Source of the DNA: JAYEJW01 sp034716535
GTDB lineage: Bacteria; Pseudomonadota; Gammaproteobacteria; Chromatiales; Chromatiaceae
NCBI GenBank assembly: GCA_034716535.1
Contig: JAYEJW010000384.1
Coordinates: 1-31,384 of the forward strand
Direction: 5' to 3'
DNA length: 31,384 nucleotides
The notes beneath the pieces are model-generated. The model ran no database searches. It was not told where the DNA came from and saw nothing but the letters and a program-made list of their open reading frames with translations. A program made the position numbers and the translations under genes. Shown in pieces: positions 8,253 to 15,990 of the stretch (position 1 is its first letter; every line of letters starts with the position of its first letter).

Positions 8253-8310
8253 TGTAAGTTAAAGATTTAGGCACTGCCATACTCGGCCGTGCGGGGCTCT
8301 TTCCGCGACG

Positions 8311-9381
8311 ATGACGATGAGCGACAACCAAGCCGACAACCTGCTGGACCTGGTCCGCGCCGCCAGGGAGAGCGGAAAGACGCTCGAGATCCGCGGCAGC
8401 GGCTCCAAGCGATTCCTGGGCCGCACACCCAAGGGTGAGCCCTTGGACGTGACCGGCCACAAGGGCATCGCCAGCTACCAGCCGAAGGAGCTTGTGATCA
8501 CCGCCCGTGCAGGCACGAGCATGGAGGAGATCGAGGCGGCGCTTGCAGAGCAAGGACAGATGCTCGCCTTCGAGCCTCCGCGATTCGGAGCGGGGGCCAC
8601 ACTGGGCGGGACCATCGCCACCGGACTGTCCGGTCCGGCACGGCCCTACGCCGGCTCGGCGCGGGACTTCGTGCTCGGCACCCGGGTACTGACGGGACGC
8701 GGCCAGGTGCTGCGCTTCGGCGGGGAGGTGATGAAGAACGTGGCGGGCTACGACGTCTCACGCCTCATGACCGGCGCCTACGGCACCCTGGGCCTGCTGC
8801 TGGAGGTAAGCCTCAAGGTCATGCCGCGGCCGGCGGCGGAGCACACCCTCGCCCATGAGCGCAGCCTCTCCGAGACCGTCCGGATCATGAACGAATGGGC
8901 CGGAAGCCCGCTACCCATCACCGCCAGTTGCCATGACGGCGATCGACTCTACATCCGCCTCTCGGGCGCCGGAGCGGCGGTCAAGCAGGCGGCATCCAGG
9001 GTCGGGGGCGAGTCCGTGGACGAGGGCGGTGAGTTCTGGCGCATGAAGATCCGCGAGCAAGGCCACGGCTTCTTCGCAGGAGATGGGCCGCTGTGGCGGC
9101 TGTCCCTGCCGGCAGCGACGCCACCCCTCGACCTGCCGGGCAAGTGGCTGGTCGAATGGGGAGGCGCTCAGCGCTGGCTGCGTGGCGATGCCGATCCCGA
9201 GGCGGTGCGGGATGCGGCGGCGGCCGCAGGCGGCCATGCCAGCCTCTTCCGCGGCGGCGACAGGGAGGGTGAGGTCTTCCACCCGCTTGCGCCCCCGCTG
9301 ATGAGCATTCACCGCAAGCTCAAGCAGGCATTCGATCCCCAAGGGATCTTCAACCCGGGCCGTCTCTACCCTGAGCTGTAA
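8311..9381 (+). CDS. glcE: Glycolate oxidase subunit GlcE
   Basis: GlcE is the second FAD-binding subunit of glycolate dehydrogenase. The 356-aa protein has the PCMH-type FAD fold: LEIRGSGSKRFLG, LVITARAGTSMEEIEAAL, then the signature PPRFGAGATLGGTIATGLSG near residues 90-109 and GEVMKNVAGYDVSRLMTGA near 143-161. The end LKQAFDPQGIFNPGRLYP is characteristic of FAD-linked oxidases. The length is normal for GlcE (about 350 aa). Two adjacent ATGs (8311, 8317) could serve; neither has a clear ribosome site. The stop is 2 nt before the glcF start, consistent with translational coupling. Confidence 0.94.
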   Translation: MTMSDNQADNLLDLVRAARESGKTLEIRGSGSKRFLGRTPKGEPLDVTGHKGIASYQPKELVITARAGTSMEEIEAALAEQGQMLAFEPPRFGAGATLGGTIATGLSGPARPYAGSARDFVLGTRVLTGRGQVLRFGGEVMKNVAGYDVSRLMTGAYGTLGLLLEVSLKVMPRPAAEHTLAHERSLSETVRIMNEWAGSPLPITASCHDGDRLYIRLSGAGAAVKQAASRVGGESVDEGGEFWRMKIREQGHGFFAGDGPLWRLSLPAATPPLDLPGKWLVEWGGAQRWLRGDADPEAVRDAAAAAGGHASLFRGGDREGEVFHPLAPPLMSIHRKLKQAFDPQGIFNPGRLYPEL

Positions 9382-9383
9382 GG

Positions 9384-10625
9384 ATGCAAACCGCCATCAC
9401 GAAAGAGCTTCTGGCCACGCCCGAAGGCCGGGAGGCGGATGCCATCCTGCGGGCCTGCGTCCATTGCGGTTTCTGCACCGCCACCTGCCCCACCTATCAG
9501 CTGCTGGGCGACGAGCTGGACGGCCCACGCGGGCGCATCTACCAGATCAAACAGGTTCTGGAAGGCTTTGTCCCTACCCGCACCACCCAGCTCCACCTCG
9601 ACCGCTGCCTGACCTGCCGCTCCTGCGAGACGACCTGTCCCTCCGGCGTTCGCTACGCAAGGCTGGCGGACATCGGCCGGGGCATCGTCGAACGCCAGGT
9701 CGAGCGCCCGGCTCGGGAGCGGCTACTGCGGCGACTGCTGCGGGCCCTGGTCCCCTACCCGAAACGGTTCGGCGCCCTGCTGCGCCTTGGGCGGATCGCC
9801 AGACCCCTGCTGCCGGCACGCCTCAAGGAGAAGATCCCGGTCCCCCGTCCGGCAGGCGACTGGCCGGTCGCGGCGGGGGGACGCCGGATGCTGGCGCTCG
9901 CAGGCTGCGTTCAGGCCGCGGCCACCCCCCTCACGAACGCGGCCGCGGCACGCGCGCTGCACCGACTCGGGATCGATCTGGTCGAGGAGGAGAAGGCCGG
10001 CTGTTGCGGGGCCGTGGCCTATCACCTCGGCGCCCAGGAGGAAGGGCTCGACGCCATGCGCCGCAACATCGACGCCTGGTGGCCCCACATCGAGGCGGGC
10101 GCGGAGGCGATCCTGGTCACCGCCAGCGGCTGCGGGGCGCTGATCAAGGAATACGGTGAGCTCCTGGCGCAGGACCCGAACTACGCCGAGAAGGCGGCGC
10201 GGATCTCACAGCTTGCGCGGGATCCGGTTGAGATTCTCGCGCAGGAAGACCTGGAGCCTCTCGGACGGCCCGGAGATGGCCGCAAGGTCGCGTTTCACGC
10301 GCCCTGCACCCTGCAGCACGGCCAGGGCATCACCAACTTGGTCGAGCCGATCCTTGCCCGCCTCGGTTTCGAGCTCGTCCCCGTGCCGGACGCCCACCTG
10401 TGCTGCGGATCGGCCGGTACCTATTCGCTGACGCAGCCCAGGCTTTCCCGGCAGCTGAGGGACAACAAGCTGGCGGCGCTCCGGTCGGGGAATCCCGAGA
10501 TCATCGCCACCGCCAACATCGGCTGCCAGCTCCACCTGACGGCCGGCGCTGACAGGCCGGTGGCGCACTGGATCGAGCTGATCGATGCAGGAGAGGGAAA
10601 ACTTGGACGCTCCCCGCGTCTGTGA
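9384..10625 (+). CDS. glcF: Glycolate oxidase iron-sulfur subunit GlcF
   Basis: GlcF carries electrons from the FAD subunits towards the respiratory chain. The 413-aa protein has two ferredoxin-type 4Fe-4S motifs, C25-x2-C28-x2-C31-x3-C35-P and C75-x2-C78-x2-C81-x3-C85-P. Two CCG cysteine-rich domains follow, visible as KAGCCGAVAYH and HLCCGSAGTYS. This is the standard order and length for GlcF. The ATG lies 2 nt after the glcE stop. The next gene, an RND-type exporter, begins 12 nt after the glcF stop, so it is very likely cotranscribed. Confidence 0.95.
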   Translation: MQTAITKELLATPEGREADAILRACVHCGFCTATCPTYQLLGDELDGPRGRIYQIKQVLEGFVPTRTTQLHLDRCLTCRSCETTCPSGVRYARLADIGRGIVERQVERPARERLLRRLLRALVPYPKRFGALLRLGRIARPLLPARLKEKIPVPRPAGDWPVAAGGRRMLALAGCVQAAATPLTNAAAARALHRLGIDLVEEEKAGCCGAVAYHLGAQEEGLDAMRRNIDAWWPHIEAGAEAILVTASGCGALIKEYGELLAQDPNYAEKAARISQLARDPVEILAQEDLEPLGRPGDGRKVAFHAPCTLQHGQGITNLVEPILARLGFELVPVPDAHLCCGSAGTYSLTQPRLSRQLRDNKLAALRSGNPEIIATANIGCQLHLTAGADRPVAHWIELIDAGEGKLGRSPRL

Positions 10626-10637
10626 TAAGGAAGAAGA

Positions 10638-13175
10638 ATGCGCGCCAAGCTCACTGACATCTACTACCACCTGACGCTTGATCGGCCCCTGCTGGTTCTC
10701 CTCGGGGTGGCGCTGGTCGTCCTTTTTGCGGGTTACTTCGCCCAGGACTTCAAGCTCGACGCCTCCTCGGATTCCCTGGTCCTCGAGAACGATGCCGATC
10801 TGCGGTTTTATCGGGGGATTCGTGCCCGTTACGGGTCCGACGATTTCCTCGTGGTGACCTACAGGCCGCAGGCCGACCTGTTCTCCGACGAGGTCCTCGC
10901 GGATATCCGCGCCCTGCGCGATGAGCTGGCTGCGCTGGAGCGGGTAGAGTCTGTCACCTCCCTGCTGGACGTCCCCCTCATCGACAGTCCGCGAATGACC
11001 CTCACGGAGATTCAGCGGGAGATACGAACCCTCGAGGCCCCCGACACGGACCGGGAGCTTGCGCGCAGGGAGCTCACCGCCGGTCCGCTTTACCGCAACC
11101 TGGTGACGAGCCCGGACGGGCGCACGACGGCCATCCAGGTGAACTTCCAGCGCGACGAGAGGTATCTGTCGCTGTTGGAGAAGCGGGAAGCGCTCCGCCT
11201 CGAGCAGTTGCAGCGGCAGCTGACCCCCGAGGAGAGGGCCGAGCTCGCGACGGTATCGGAGGCGTTCAAGGCGCACAGCTCTCGGCTCCAGGACCAGGAG
11301 CAGACGGATATCGCCGCCGTGCGCGCCATCCTGGACCGGCACAGAGACAGGGCGCAGATCCACCTCGGCGGACTCCCCATGATCACCTCCGACATGATCG
11401 ATTACGTCCGCAGCGACATTCGGGTGTTCGGAGTCGGCGTTGCGCTGTTTCTCGTCACCTTGCTGGCGGTGGCGTTCAAACAGGTACGCTGGGTGGCGAT
11501 ACCCGTTGTGATCTGTGTGGCCGCGGCGGTCTGCATGGTGGGCTACCTGGGGCTGCTGGACTGGCGGGTGACCGTGGTTTCTTCCAACTTCATCTCCCTG
11601 ATGCTCATCACGGCCCTGGCGCTCAGCGTCCATCTGCTGGTGCGCTACCTGGAGCTGCAGGCCGAGAATCCCGGCAGTGAACAGCGCGCCATGGTCCAGG
11701 AGACCATTCGGTCCAAGTTCCTGCCGTCTCTTTACACCGCGCTCACAACCCAGGTGGCCTTCGCGTCCCTCATCATCAGCGACATCCGCCCGGTCATCGA
11801 CTTCGGCTGGATGATGGTGGTCGGTGTCGGCCTGGCCTTCGTCCTGTGCTTCCTGCTCTGGCCGGCGAGCGCCGTGTGGCTGAAGCCCTCCAAGCCGGTC
11901 TTCCGTCGCCACGACGTGACCGCCGCCGTCACCCGCTCCCTCGCCCGGGTGATCGAGCGCTTCCGCACGCCGACGTTCCTTTTCTACGTCCTGCTCGTCG
12001 CCCTTAGCGTCGCCGGACTCTTGCGGCTCACCGTCGAGAACAGCTTCATCGACTATTTCAAGGAGAGCACCGAGATCCACCAGGGAATGCTGCTCATCGA
12101 TCGGCAATTGGGCGGCACCACCCCCCTGGACGTGATCGTCGATCCCGACAAGGGATTCCTTGAGATGATGGCGGAGGAACCGGTCGAGGAGATCGACGAG
12201 TATCCGCTCTACGCCGATCAGCTCGCGGAGGAAAACAGCGCAGGGATCAGCGGCGACAGCTACTGGTTCAACATGTTCCAGCTGCAGGACGCAGACAAGA
12301 TCCACGCCTACCTGGAAGGCCTGCCCGAGACCGGCAAGGTGCTCTCCATCTCGACCACCATGTCACTGGTGACGCAGCTCAACGGCGACGTACCCCTGGA
12401 CAATTTCACCCTCGCCGTCATGCACAAGCGGCTTCCGGAGCACATCCGCACGAGACTTTTCGACCCCTACATGTCCCCCGACGGCAACCAGCTCCGTTTC
12501 GCGATCCGGGTCATCGACTCCGACCCCGATCTGAAGCGGGATGCGCTCATCGAGAAGATCCGCACCGACCTGGTCGGCGAGCTCGGGGTCGAGGAGGAGC
12601 AGGTGCACCTGTCCGGGATGCTCGTCCTCTACAACAACGTGCTGCAGAGCCTGTTTCGCTCGCAGATCCTCACCCTGGCCGTCGTGTTCCTGGCCATCAT
12701 GGGCATGCTCCTGATTCTCTTGCGGGACTGGAAGCTTGCGGCCATCGGCGTGATACCGACGATGGTGGCGGCAACCGCCATCCTCGGGACCATGGGCTGG
12801 CTGGGCATCCCGCTCGACATCATGACCATCACCATCGCGGCCATCACCATCGGGATCGGGGTAGACAACACCATCCACTACCTCCACCGCGTCCGCGAGG
12901 AATTCGAAAAAGACCGCGACTACTGGGCCGCCGTGGAGCGCAGTCACGGCAGCGTAGGGCGCGCCATCTACTACACCTCGGTGACCGTCACCCTGGGCTT
13001 CTCCATCCTCGTTCTATCCAACTTCATCCCGACCATCTACTTCGGCGTCCTGACCGGCATGGCCATGATCATCGCGCTCATCGCCAACCTGACGCTCTTG
13101 CCACTCCTGATCGTGCAGTTCAAACCCTTGGGGGTTCCAGAAGATAGGATTCTCCCCTCGGCGCTCTCCGGATGA
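10638..13175 (+). CDS. RND/MMPL-superfamily exporter
   Basis: This 845-aa inner-membrane protein has two homologous halves, each with a first membrane helix, a large periplasmic loop and a bundle of about five helices. Helix one is near residues 18-36 and the first bundle is about 260-420. The second half starts near 440 and its bundle is about 670-835. The helix motif GIGVDNTIHYLHRVREEFEK (near 737-756) is diagnostic of the MMPL-type RND group. The first periplasmic loop contains a charged, coiled-coil-prone segment near residues 175-235 (EKREALRLEQLQRQLTPEER). The substrate is unknown; relatives move lipids, hopanoids or other hydrophobic molecules. The ATG has a strong AGGAAGAAGA site. Its position directly behind glcF is unusual for a glycolate operon. 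Confidence 0.9.
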   Translation: MRAKLTDIYYHLTLDRPLLVLLGVALVVLFAGYFAQDFKLDASSDSLVLENDADLRFYRGIRARYGSDDFLVVTYRPQADLFSDEVLADIRALRDELAALERVESVTSLLDVPLIDSPRMTLTEIQREIRTLEAPDTDRELARRELTAGPLYRNLVTSPDGRTTAIQVNFQRDERYLSLLEKREALRLEQLQRQLTPEERAELATVSEAFKAHSSRLQDQEQTDIAAVRAILDRHRDRAQIHLGGLPMITSDMIDYVRSDIRVFGVGVALFLVTLLAVAFKQVRWVAIPVVICVAAAVCMVGYLGLLDWRVTVVSSNFISLMLITALALSVHLLVRYLELQAENPGSEQRAMVQETIRSKFLPSLYTALTTQVAFASLIISDIRPVIDFGWMMVVGVGLAFVLCFLLWPASAVWLKPSKPVFRRHDVTAAVTRSLARVIERFRTPTFLFYVLLVALSVAGLLRLTVENSFIDYFKESTEIHQGMLLIDRQLGGTTPLDVIVDPDKGFLEMMAEEPVEEIDEYPLYADQLAEENSAGISGDSYWFNMFQLQDADKIHAYLEGLPETGKVLSISTTMSLVTQLNGDVPLDNFTLAVMHKRLPEHIRTRLFDPYMSPDGNQLRFAIRVIDSDPDLKRDALIEKIRTDLVGELGVEEEQVHLSGMLVLYNNVLQSLFRSQILTLAVVFLAIMGMLLILLRDWKLAAIGVIPTMVAATAILGTMGWLGIPLDIMTITIAAITIGIGVDNTIHYLHRVREEFEKDRDYWAAVERSHGSVGRAIYYTSVTVTLGFSILVLSNFIPTIYFGVLTGMAMIIALIANLTLLPLLIVQFKPLGVPEDRILPSALSG

Positions 13176-13258
13176 CCTGTGCCTGTTTCCGTTTCCCCGC
13201 GCAACGCCTGGATCCGGCCGAGGGCGAGCTGCGATTGGTTCATCCGACATCGCAAGAC

Positions 13259-13284
13259 GCCTCGACCGGCTCGGCGGTCGAGGC
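13259..13284. terminator. Strong hairpin between converging genes (possible bidirectional terminator)
   Basis: GCCTCGACCG (13259-13268), a 6-nt loop, then its perfect reverse complement CGGTCGAGGC (13275-13284). It sits between the exporter stop at 13175 and the stop of the opposing serine hydrolase at 13338. There is no T-run on either side, so intrinsic termination is uncertain; it may act with Rho or protect transcript ends. Confidence 0.5.
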
Positions 13285-13337
13285 TGGAGCCAAAGGCGAG
13301 GGAAACGCGTAGTGAGTGCGCTGTGCCGCGCCGCCCG

Positions 13338-15209
13338 TCAACCACCGTCGGCCGCGACCTGAGCTTCCTGATCTCCTTGGTCCTGATCTCCATTCTCGAG
13401 CTTCCGTCCCACAAAGCCCGAGTACCTCAGACGCTCTTCGCCATCGACGGTGACCGCCCTTAGGGTCTCACCGCGGGTCCGGCCCAACCCGAGGATGATC
13501 GCCTCGGTATCGGATATCGGACGCAACGGCACCTGTATGGTCTTGGGAGACAGCAGCGGCATCTTGTAGCTCATGCAGAGCTGTCCGTCCCGGACCTTCA
13601 GCCTGGGCTCGGTCAGGGGGAACTTCTCATCCGGATTCAGGAGCTCGTACTCCCCTACCCGCTTCAACCACTTCTCCGATACCGCCGTCGGAGGGACCTT
13701 TTCTCCCAATATAATCTTCTTGTCGCCCTTTTCCGCCACGATCACTTCCTTTCCGTCGATCTCCTGTGTCTGGAAGCGCATCCGGGTGAGTGGCCTCAGC
13801 GACGACGGCAGCGATGCCATGGCGTCCCGACCGACGCCGAACCAGCCGTTCGGATAGGGAATCAGGTCGACCGTTTCTCCGACGATGCACGCACACAGCT
13901 TCGCACTCTTCGGGCGGATAGAGATCAGACCGAAATCGGTGGCGTAATTCCCCTCCATGTCCACAGGCTCGGGATCTTTCATCTCCTTTTCCAGCTCGTC
14001 CATGAAAAGGCCCGCGGACAACGGCCTCGGAATGGCGTCCAGGACTCTGGCCAGAATCTCTTCGGCCAGCCTGGATACGATGCTGCGGGAACCGTCGCTG
14101 TTCGCCAACACCGCGATGCCCAAGCCCTTTTCCGGCAGCATGATCACTTCCCCGCTGAACGCCAGGGTCGTACCACCATGCCGAACCACCCGTCCGCCGC
14201 CCGGAATCGTGCCATCCTCAAGGAACCAACCGAGCCCGTTCACGATATTCAGGTCGAGCTCGACGTCGGTATTCTGTGGCTCAAACATCTCCTCGAAGGT
14301 CTCGGGTTTGAGCAGCTGTGGGCGATTGCGGGACGTTCCGTCGAGCAACGCCCGCATCAGGCTCCCGAGATCGGCCGCGGATGTGTACAGGCCGTAGGCG
14401 GGGAGATCACGGATAGGAAGCAGCTCCACCTCGTTCCCATTTCTGTATCCTTTGGAAACGAGCCGGTCCCTGTCACGCGGGGGTCCCATGCTGCTCTTTC
14501 CCATTCCCAAAGGCTGAAAGACCCGGCTTTCCAGAAAGTCGGCATAGGACACTCCGCCGACCTTCTCGACCAGATGTCCCAGCAGGGTGTATCCCACATT
14601 GGAGTAAGAGAAAACCAGGTTCGGGGGAAAGGCCGTATATTCCTCTTCGAGCCGCGCAGCGACCTCCGTGTAGGGCTCCGTCGACCACATCCCTTTGTTG
14701 AGGTCGGTCGGAAGGCCCGAGTGGTGGCAAAGGATACTGCGAACGGTGATCGGCTCGGCCGTGGTATCGAAACGGCTGCGGATGGAGAATTCGGGGAGAT
14801 AGCCGATGAGCGGCTGATCGATATCGAGCTCACCGGCCTCCGCCAGCTGCATCACGGCAAGTGCGGTAAAAGGCTTTGCAAGGGAGCCCGTACGAAATAT
14901 GGTATCGGGGGTCGCGGGGATCTGCCCGGCCATGTCCGCGAAACCGAACCCTTCGCTCCAAAGCGTTTCCTGACCCCTGACCAGCGCTAAGCCGATGCCC
15001 GGCACCCGGTATTTTTCTTGGGCGGACCTGATCAATGGCGCCAGGTCCTCGCGTATCTGCTTGACCTCATCGCGGACGACGGTTTCCGCCGATACCGGCA
15101 CTGGACGGACAACCTCACACAGCGCTTCTCGGGATGCGAACGTGCTTGTCGCTGTCAGCACAACCAGCGTCAACACATGGGGCAACCGCTCGGGACACAG
15201 ACTCACCAT
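13338..15209 (-). CDS. Secreted S12-family serine hydrolase (beta-lactamase/D-Ala-D-Ala carboxypeptidase fold)
   Basis: The 623-aa product has an N-terminal signal-like segment (about residues 1-32) and a class C beta-lactamase-type domain (about 45-390). Catalytic motifs are present: SLAK (SxxK, near residue 110), YSN (YxN, near 200) and RHGGTT (HxG, near 343). Family phrases such as LCHHSGLP and GYTLLGHLVEKVGG are also clear. After the hydrolase domain there is an extra C-terminal region of about 230 residues, rich in beta strands, with no motif I recognise. Such S12 enzymes may be peptidases, esterases or cell-wall enzymes; beta-lactam resistance is not implied. The ATG at 15209 has only a weak AGG upstream. 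The preceding gene on this strand, the small NPD-repeat protein, is 326 nt away and may be independent. Confidence 0.88.
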   Translation of the reverse strand: MVSLCPERLPHVLTLVVLTATSTFASREALCEVVRPVPVSAETVVRDEVKQIREDLAPLIRSAQEKYRVPGIGLALVRGQETLWSEGFGFADMAGQIPATPDTIFRTGSLAKPFTALAVMQLAEAGELDIDQPLIGYLPEFSIRSRFDTTAEPITVRSILCHHSGLPTDLNKGMWSTEPYTEVAARLEEEYTAFPPNLVFSYSNVGYTLLGHLVEKVGGVSYADFLESRVFQPLGMGKSSMGPPRDRDRLVSKGYRNGNEVELLPIRDLPAYGLYTSAADLGSLMRALLDGTSRNRPQLLKPETFEEMFEPQNTDVELDLNIVNGLGWFLEDGTIPGGGRVVRHGGTTLAFSGEVIMLPEKGLGIAVLANSDGSRSIVSRLAEEILARVLDAIPRPLSAGLFMDELEKEMKDPEPVDMEGNYATDFGLISIRPKSAKLCACIVGETVDLIPYPNGWFGVGRDAMASLPSSLRPLTRMRFQTQEIDGKEVIVAEKGDKKIILGEKVPPTAVSEKWLKRVGEYELLNPDEKFPLTEPRLKVRDGQLCMSYKMPLLSPKTIQVPLRPISDTEAIILGLGRTRGETLRAVTVDGEERLRYSGFVGRKLENGDQDQGDQEAQVAADGG

Positions 15210-15535
15210 TGGTTTATGACCTGTTGTTGCTAGGCGCGCCGCCTGGAAGACAGGGGTCCCTTGCCCCTGGTGCGAGCGAGGAGTGGGGGGGAGAATGTCG
15301 TCTCAAGTATGACTCATTTTTCGCTGGTTGGTTTCCAGAGCGATGCCCACGGGCATCCTGAGGTTGTCCCGTTTGGGACTGCGAAGGGATGGGAGAATCC
15401 GCCGCGCGGACTCGATCGCCCCGGCTCCACGCGCCTGGGAAATCGGTCCTGGTCACCCGCTTTGAGCCTGGACTGGGGGCGCCCCATCAGGCCGGCGGAG
15501 CCGGGCAGACCCCGGCTCCACAACGCCCGGAAAGG
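15210..15535. other. Non-coding spacer between the NPD-repeat protein and the serine hydrolase
   Basis: I see no supported gene in these 326 nt. The stretch contains several small hairpins. One is CAGGGG-TCCCTTG-CCCCTG at 15251-15269, close to the hydrolase start. Another is the perfect stem at 15497-15519 behind the small protein gene. A GATGCCC-acG-GGCATC inverted repeat lies near 15342-15356. Part of the stretch may be the hydrolase leader and promoter, but no clear -35/-10 pair was found. Confidence 0.45.
15497..15519 (-). terminator. Terminator-like hairpin after the small NPD-repeat gene
   Basis: GGAGCCGGG (15497-15505), loop CAGAC, then CCCGGCTCC (15511-15519): a perfect 9-bp stem that begins 16 nt beyond the minus-strand stop of the small secreted protein. 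No T-run follows, so it is either an imperfect terminator or a stabilising 3' hairpin. Confidence 0.5.
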
Positions 15536-15820
15536 TTAGAACTGGATATCCGGATTCCGGCCGAAGCCCTCGTAGATGTTCGGGTCATCGGATTCGGTGA
15601 ACTCGTGCGGCAGGGTCCTGAACAGATCTGGGTTGCCGTCGTCCCAACCCTGGTAACGATCACCGTCACCAATGCCGGGCTGGACTCCGCTCATCTCGTC
15701 TACGCCGGCCCTGTCGCCGGAAAGATCGGGGTTACCATCCTGGAAACCATAATAAATATTCGTAGCACTGGCGCCAGCCGCAAATAAGCCTGCTGCAATC
15801 GCTGCGATAAGCCTTTTCAT
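15536..15820 (-). CDS. Small secreted protein with repeated Y-x-G-(F/W)-x-D-G-N-P-D motif
   Basis: The 94-aa protein begins with a clear Sec signal peptide, MKRLIAAIAAGLFAAGASA, cleaved after residue 19. The mature 75 aa consist largely of three degenerate repeats: NIYYGFQDGNPDLSG (21-35), DRYQGWDDGNPDLF (54-67) and NIYEGFGRNPDIQF (81-94). They share Y-x-G-aromatic followed by N-P-D-(L/I). The mature part is acidic and lacks cysteine. The ATG at 15820 has an excellent ribosome site (GGGAGGAGCGAG), which rejects longer upstream starts. I do not know a function. The conserved Asp/Asn-rich turns could bind metal or polymer, but that is only an inference. It stands alone, with an AT-rich upstream region. 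Confidence 0.82.
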   Translation of the reverse strand: MKRLIAAIAAGLFAAGASATNIYYGFQDGNPDLSGDRAGVDEMSGVQPGIGDGDRYQGWDDGNPDLFRTLPHEFTESDDPNIYEGFGRNPDIQF

Positions 15821-15909
15821 CTCGCTCCTCCCAATTTGGCGGATTGCGTTTGACTCCGTCAGGTCCAGACCGAAATGGTTCACGACCTTTTGCGGCCTGT
15901 AAGAAAAGC

Positions 15910-15935
15910 GTAATACATTAATCGCAGTATATTAC
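15910..15935 (-). promoter_or_regulatory. AT-rich inverted repeat upstream of the small secreted protein
   Basis: GTAATA (15910-15915) and TATTAC (15930-15935) form an inverted repeat in one of the few AT-rich patches of the window. On the minus strand it contains TATACT (15931-15926), a plausible -10 box, about 105 nt before the small gene's ATG. No good -35 match lies at 16-18 nt. It is a promoter/operator candidate only. Confidence 0.35.
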
Positions 15936-15990
15936 TCGGACTTTCTGTGGGTTTTTGACGGTGCCTCGGCCATCATTCTTCAACGGCCGG

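Noticed and set aside
13338..15209. The S12 protein as an antibiotic-resistance beta-lactamase
   Set aside because: The SxxK/YxN/HxG motifs are shared by many peptidases and esterases, and the extra C-terminal region is unlike AmpC; resistance cannot be claimed.
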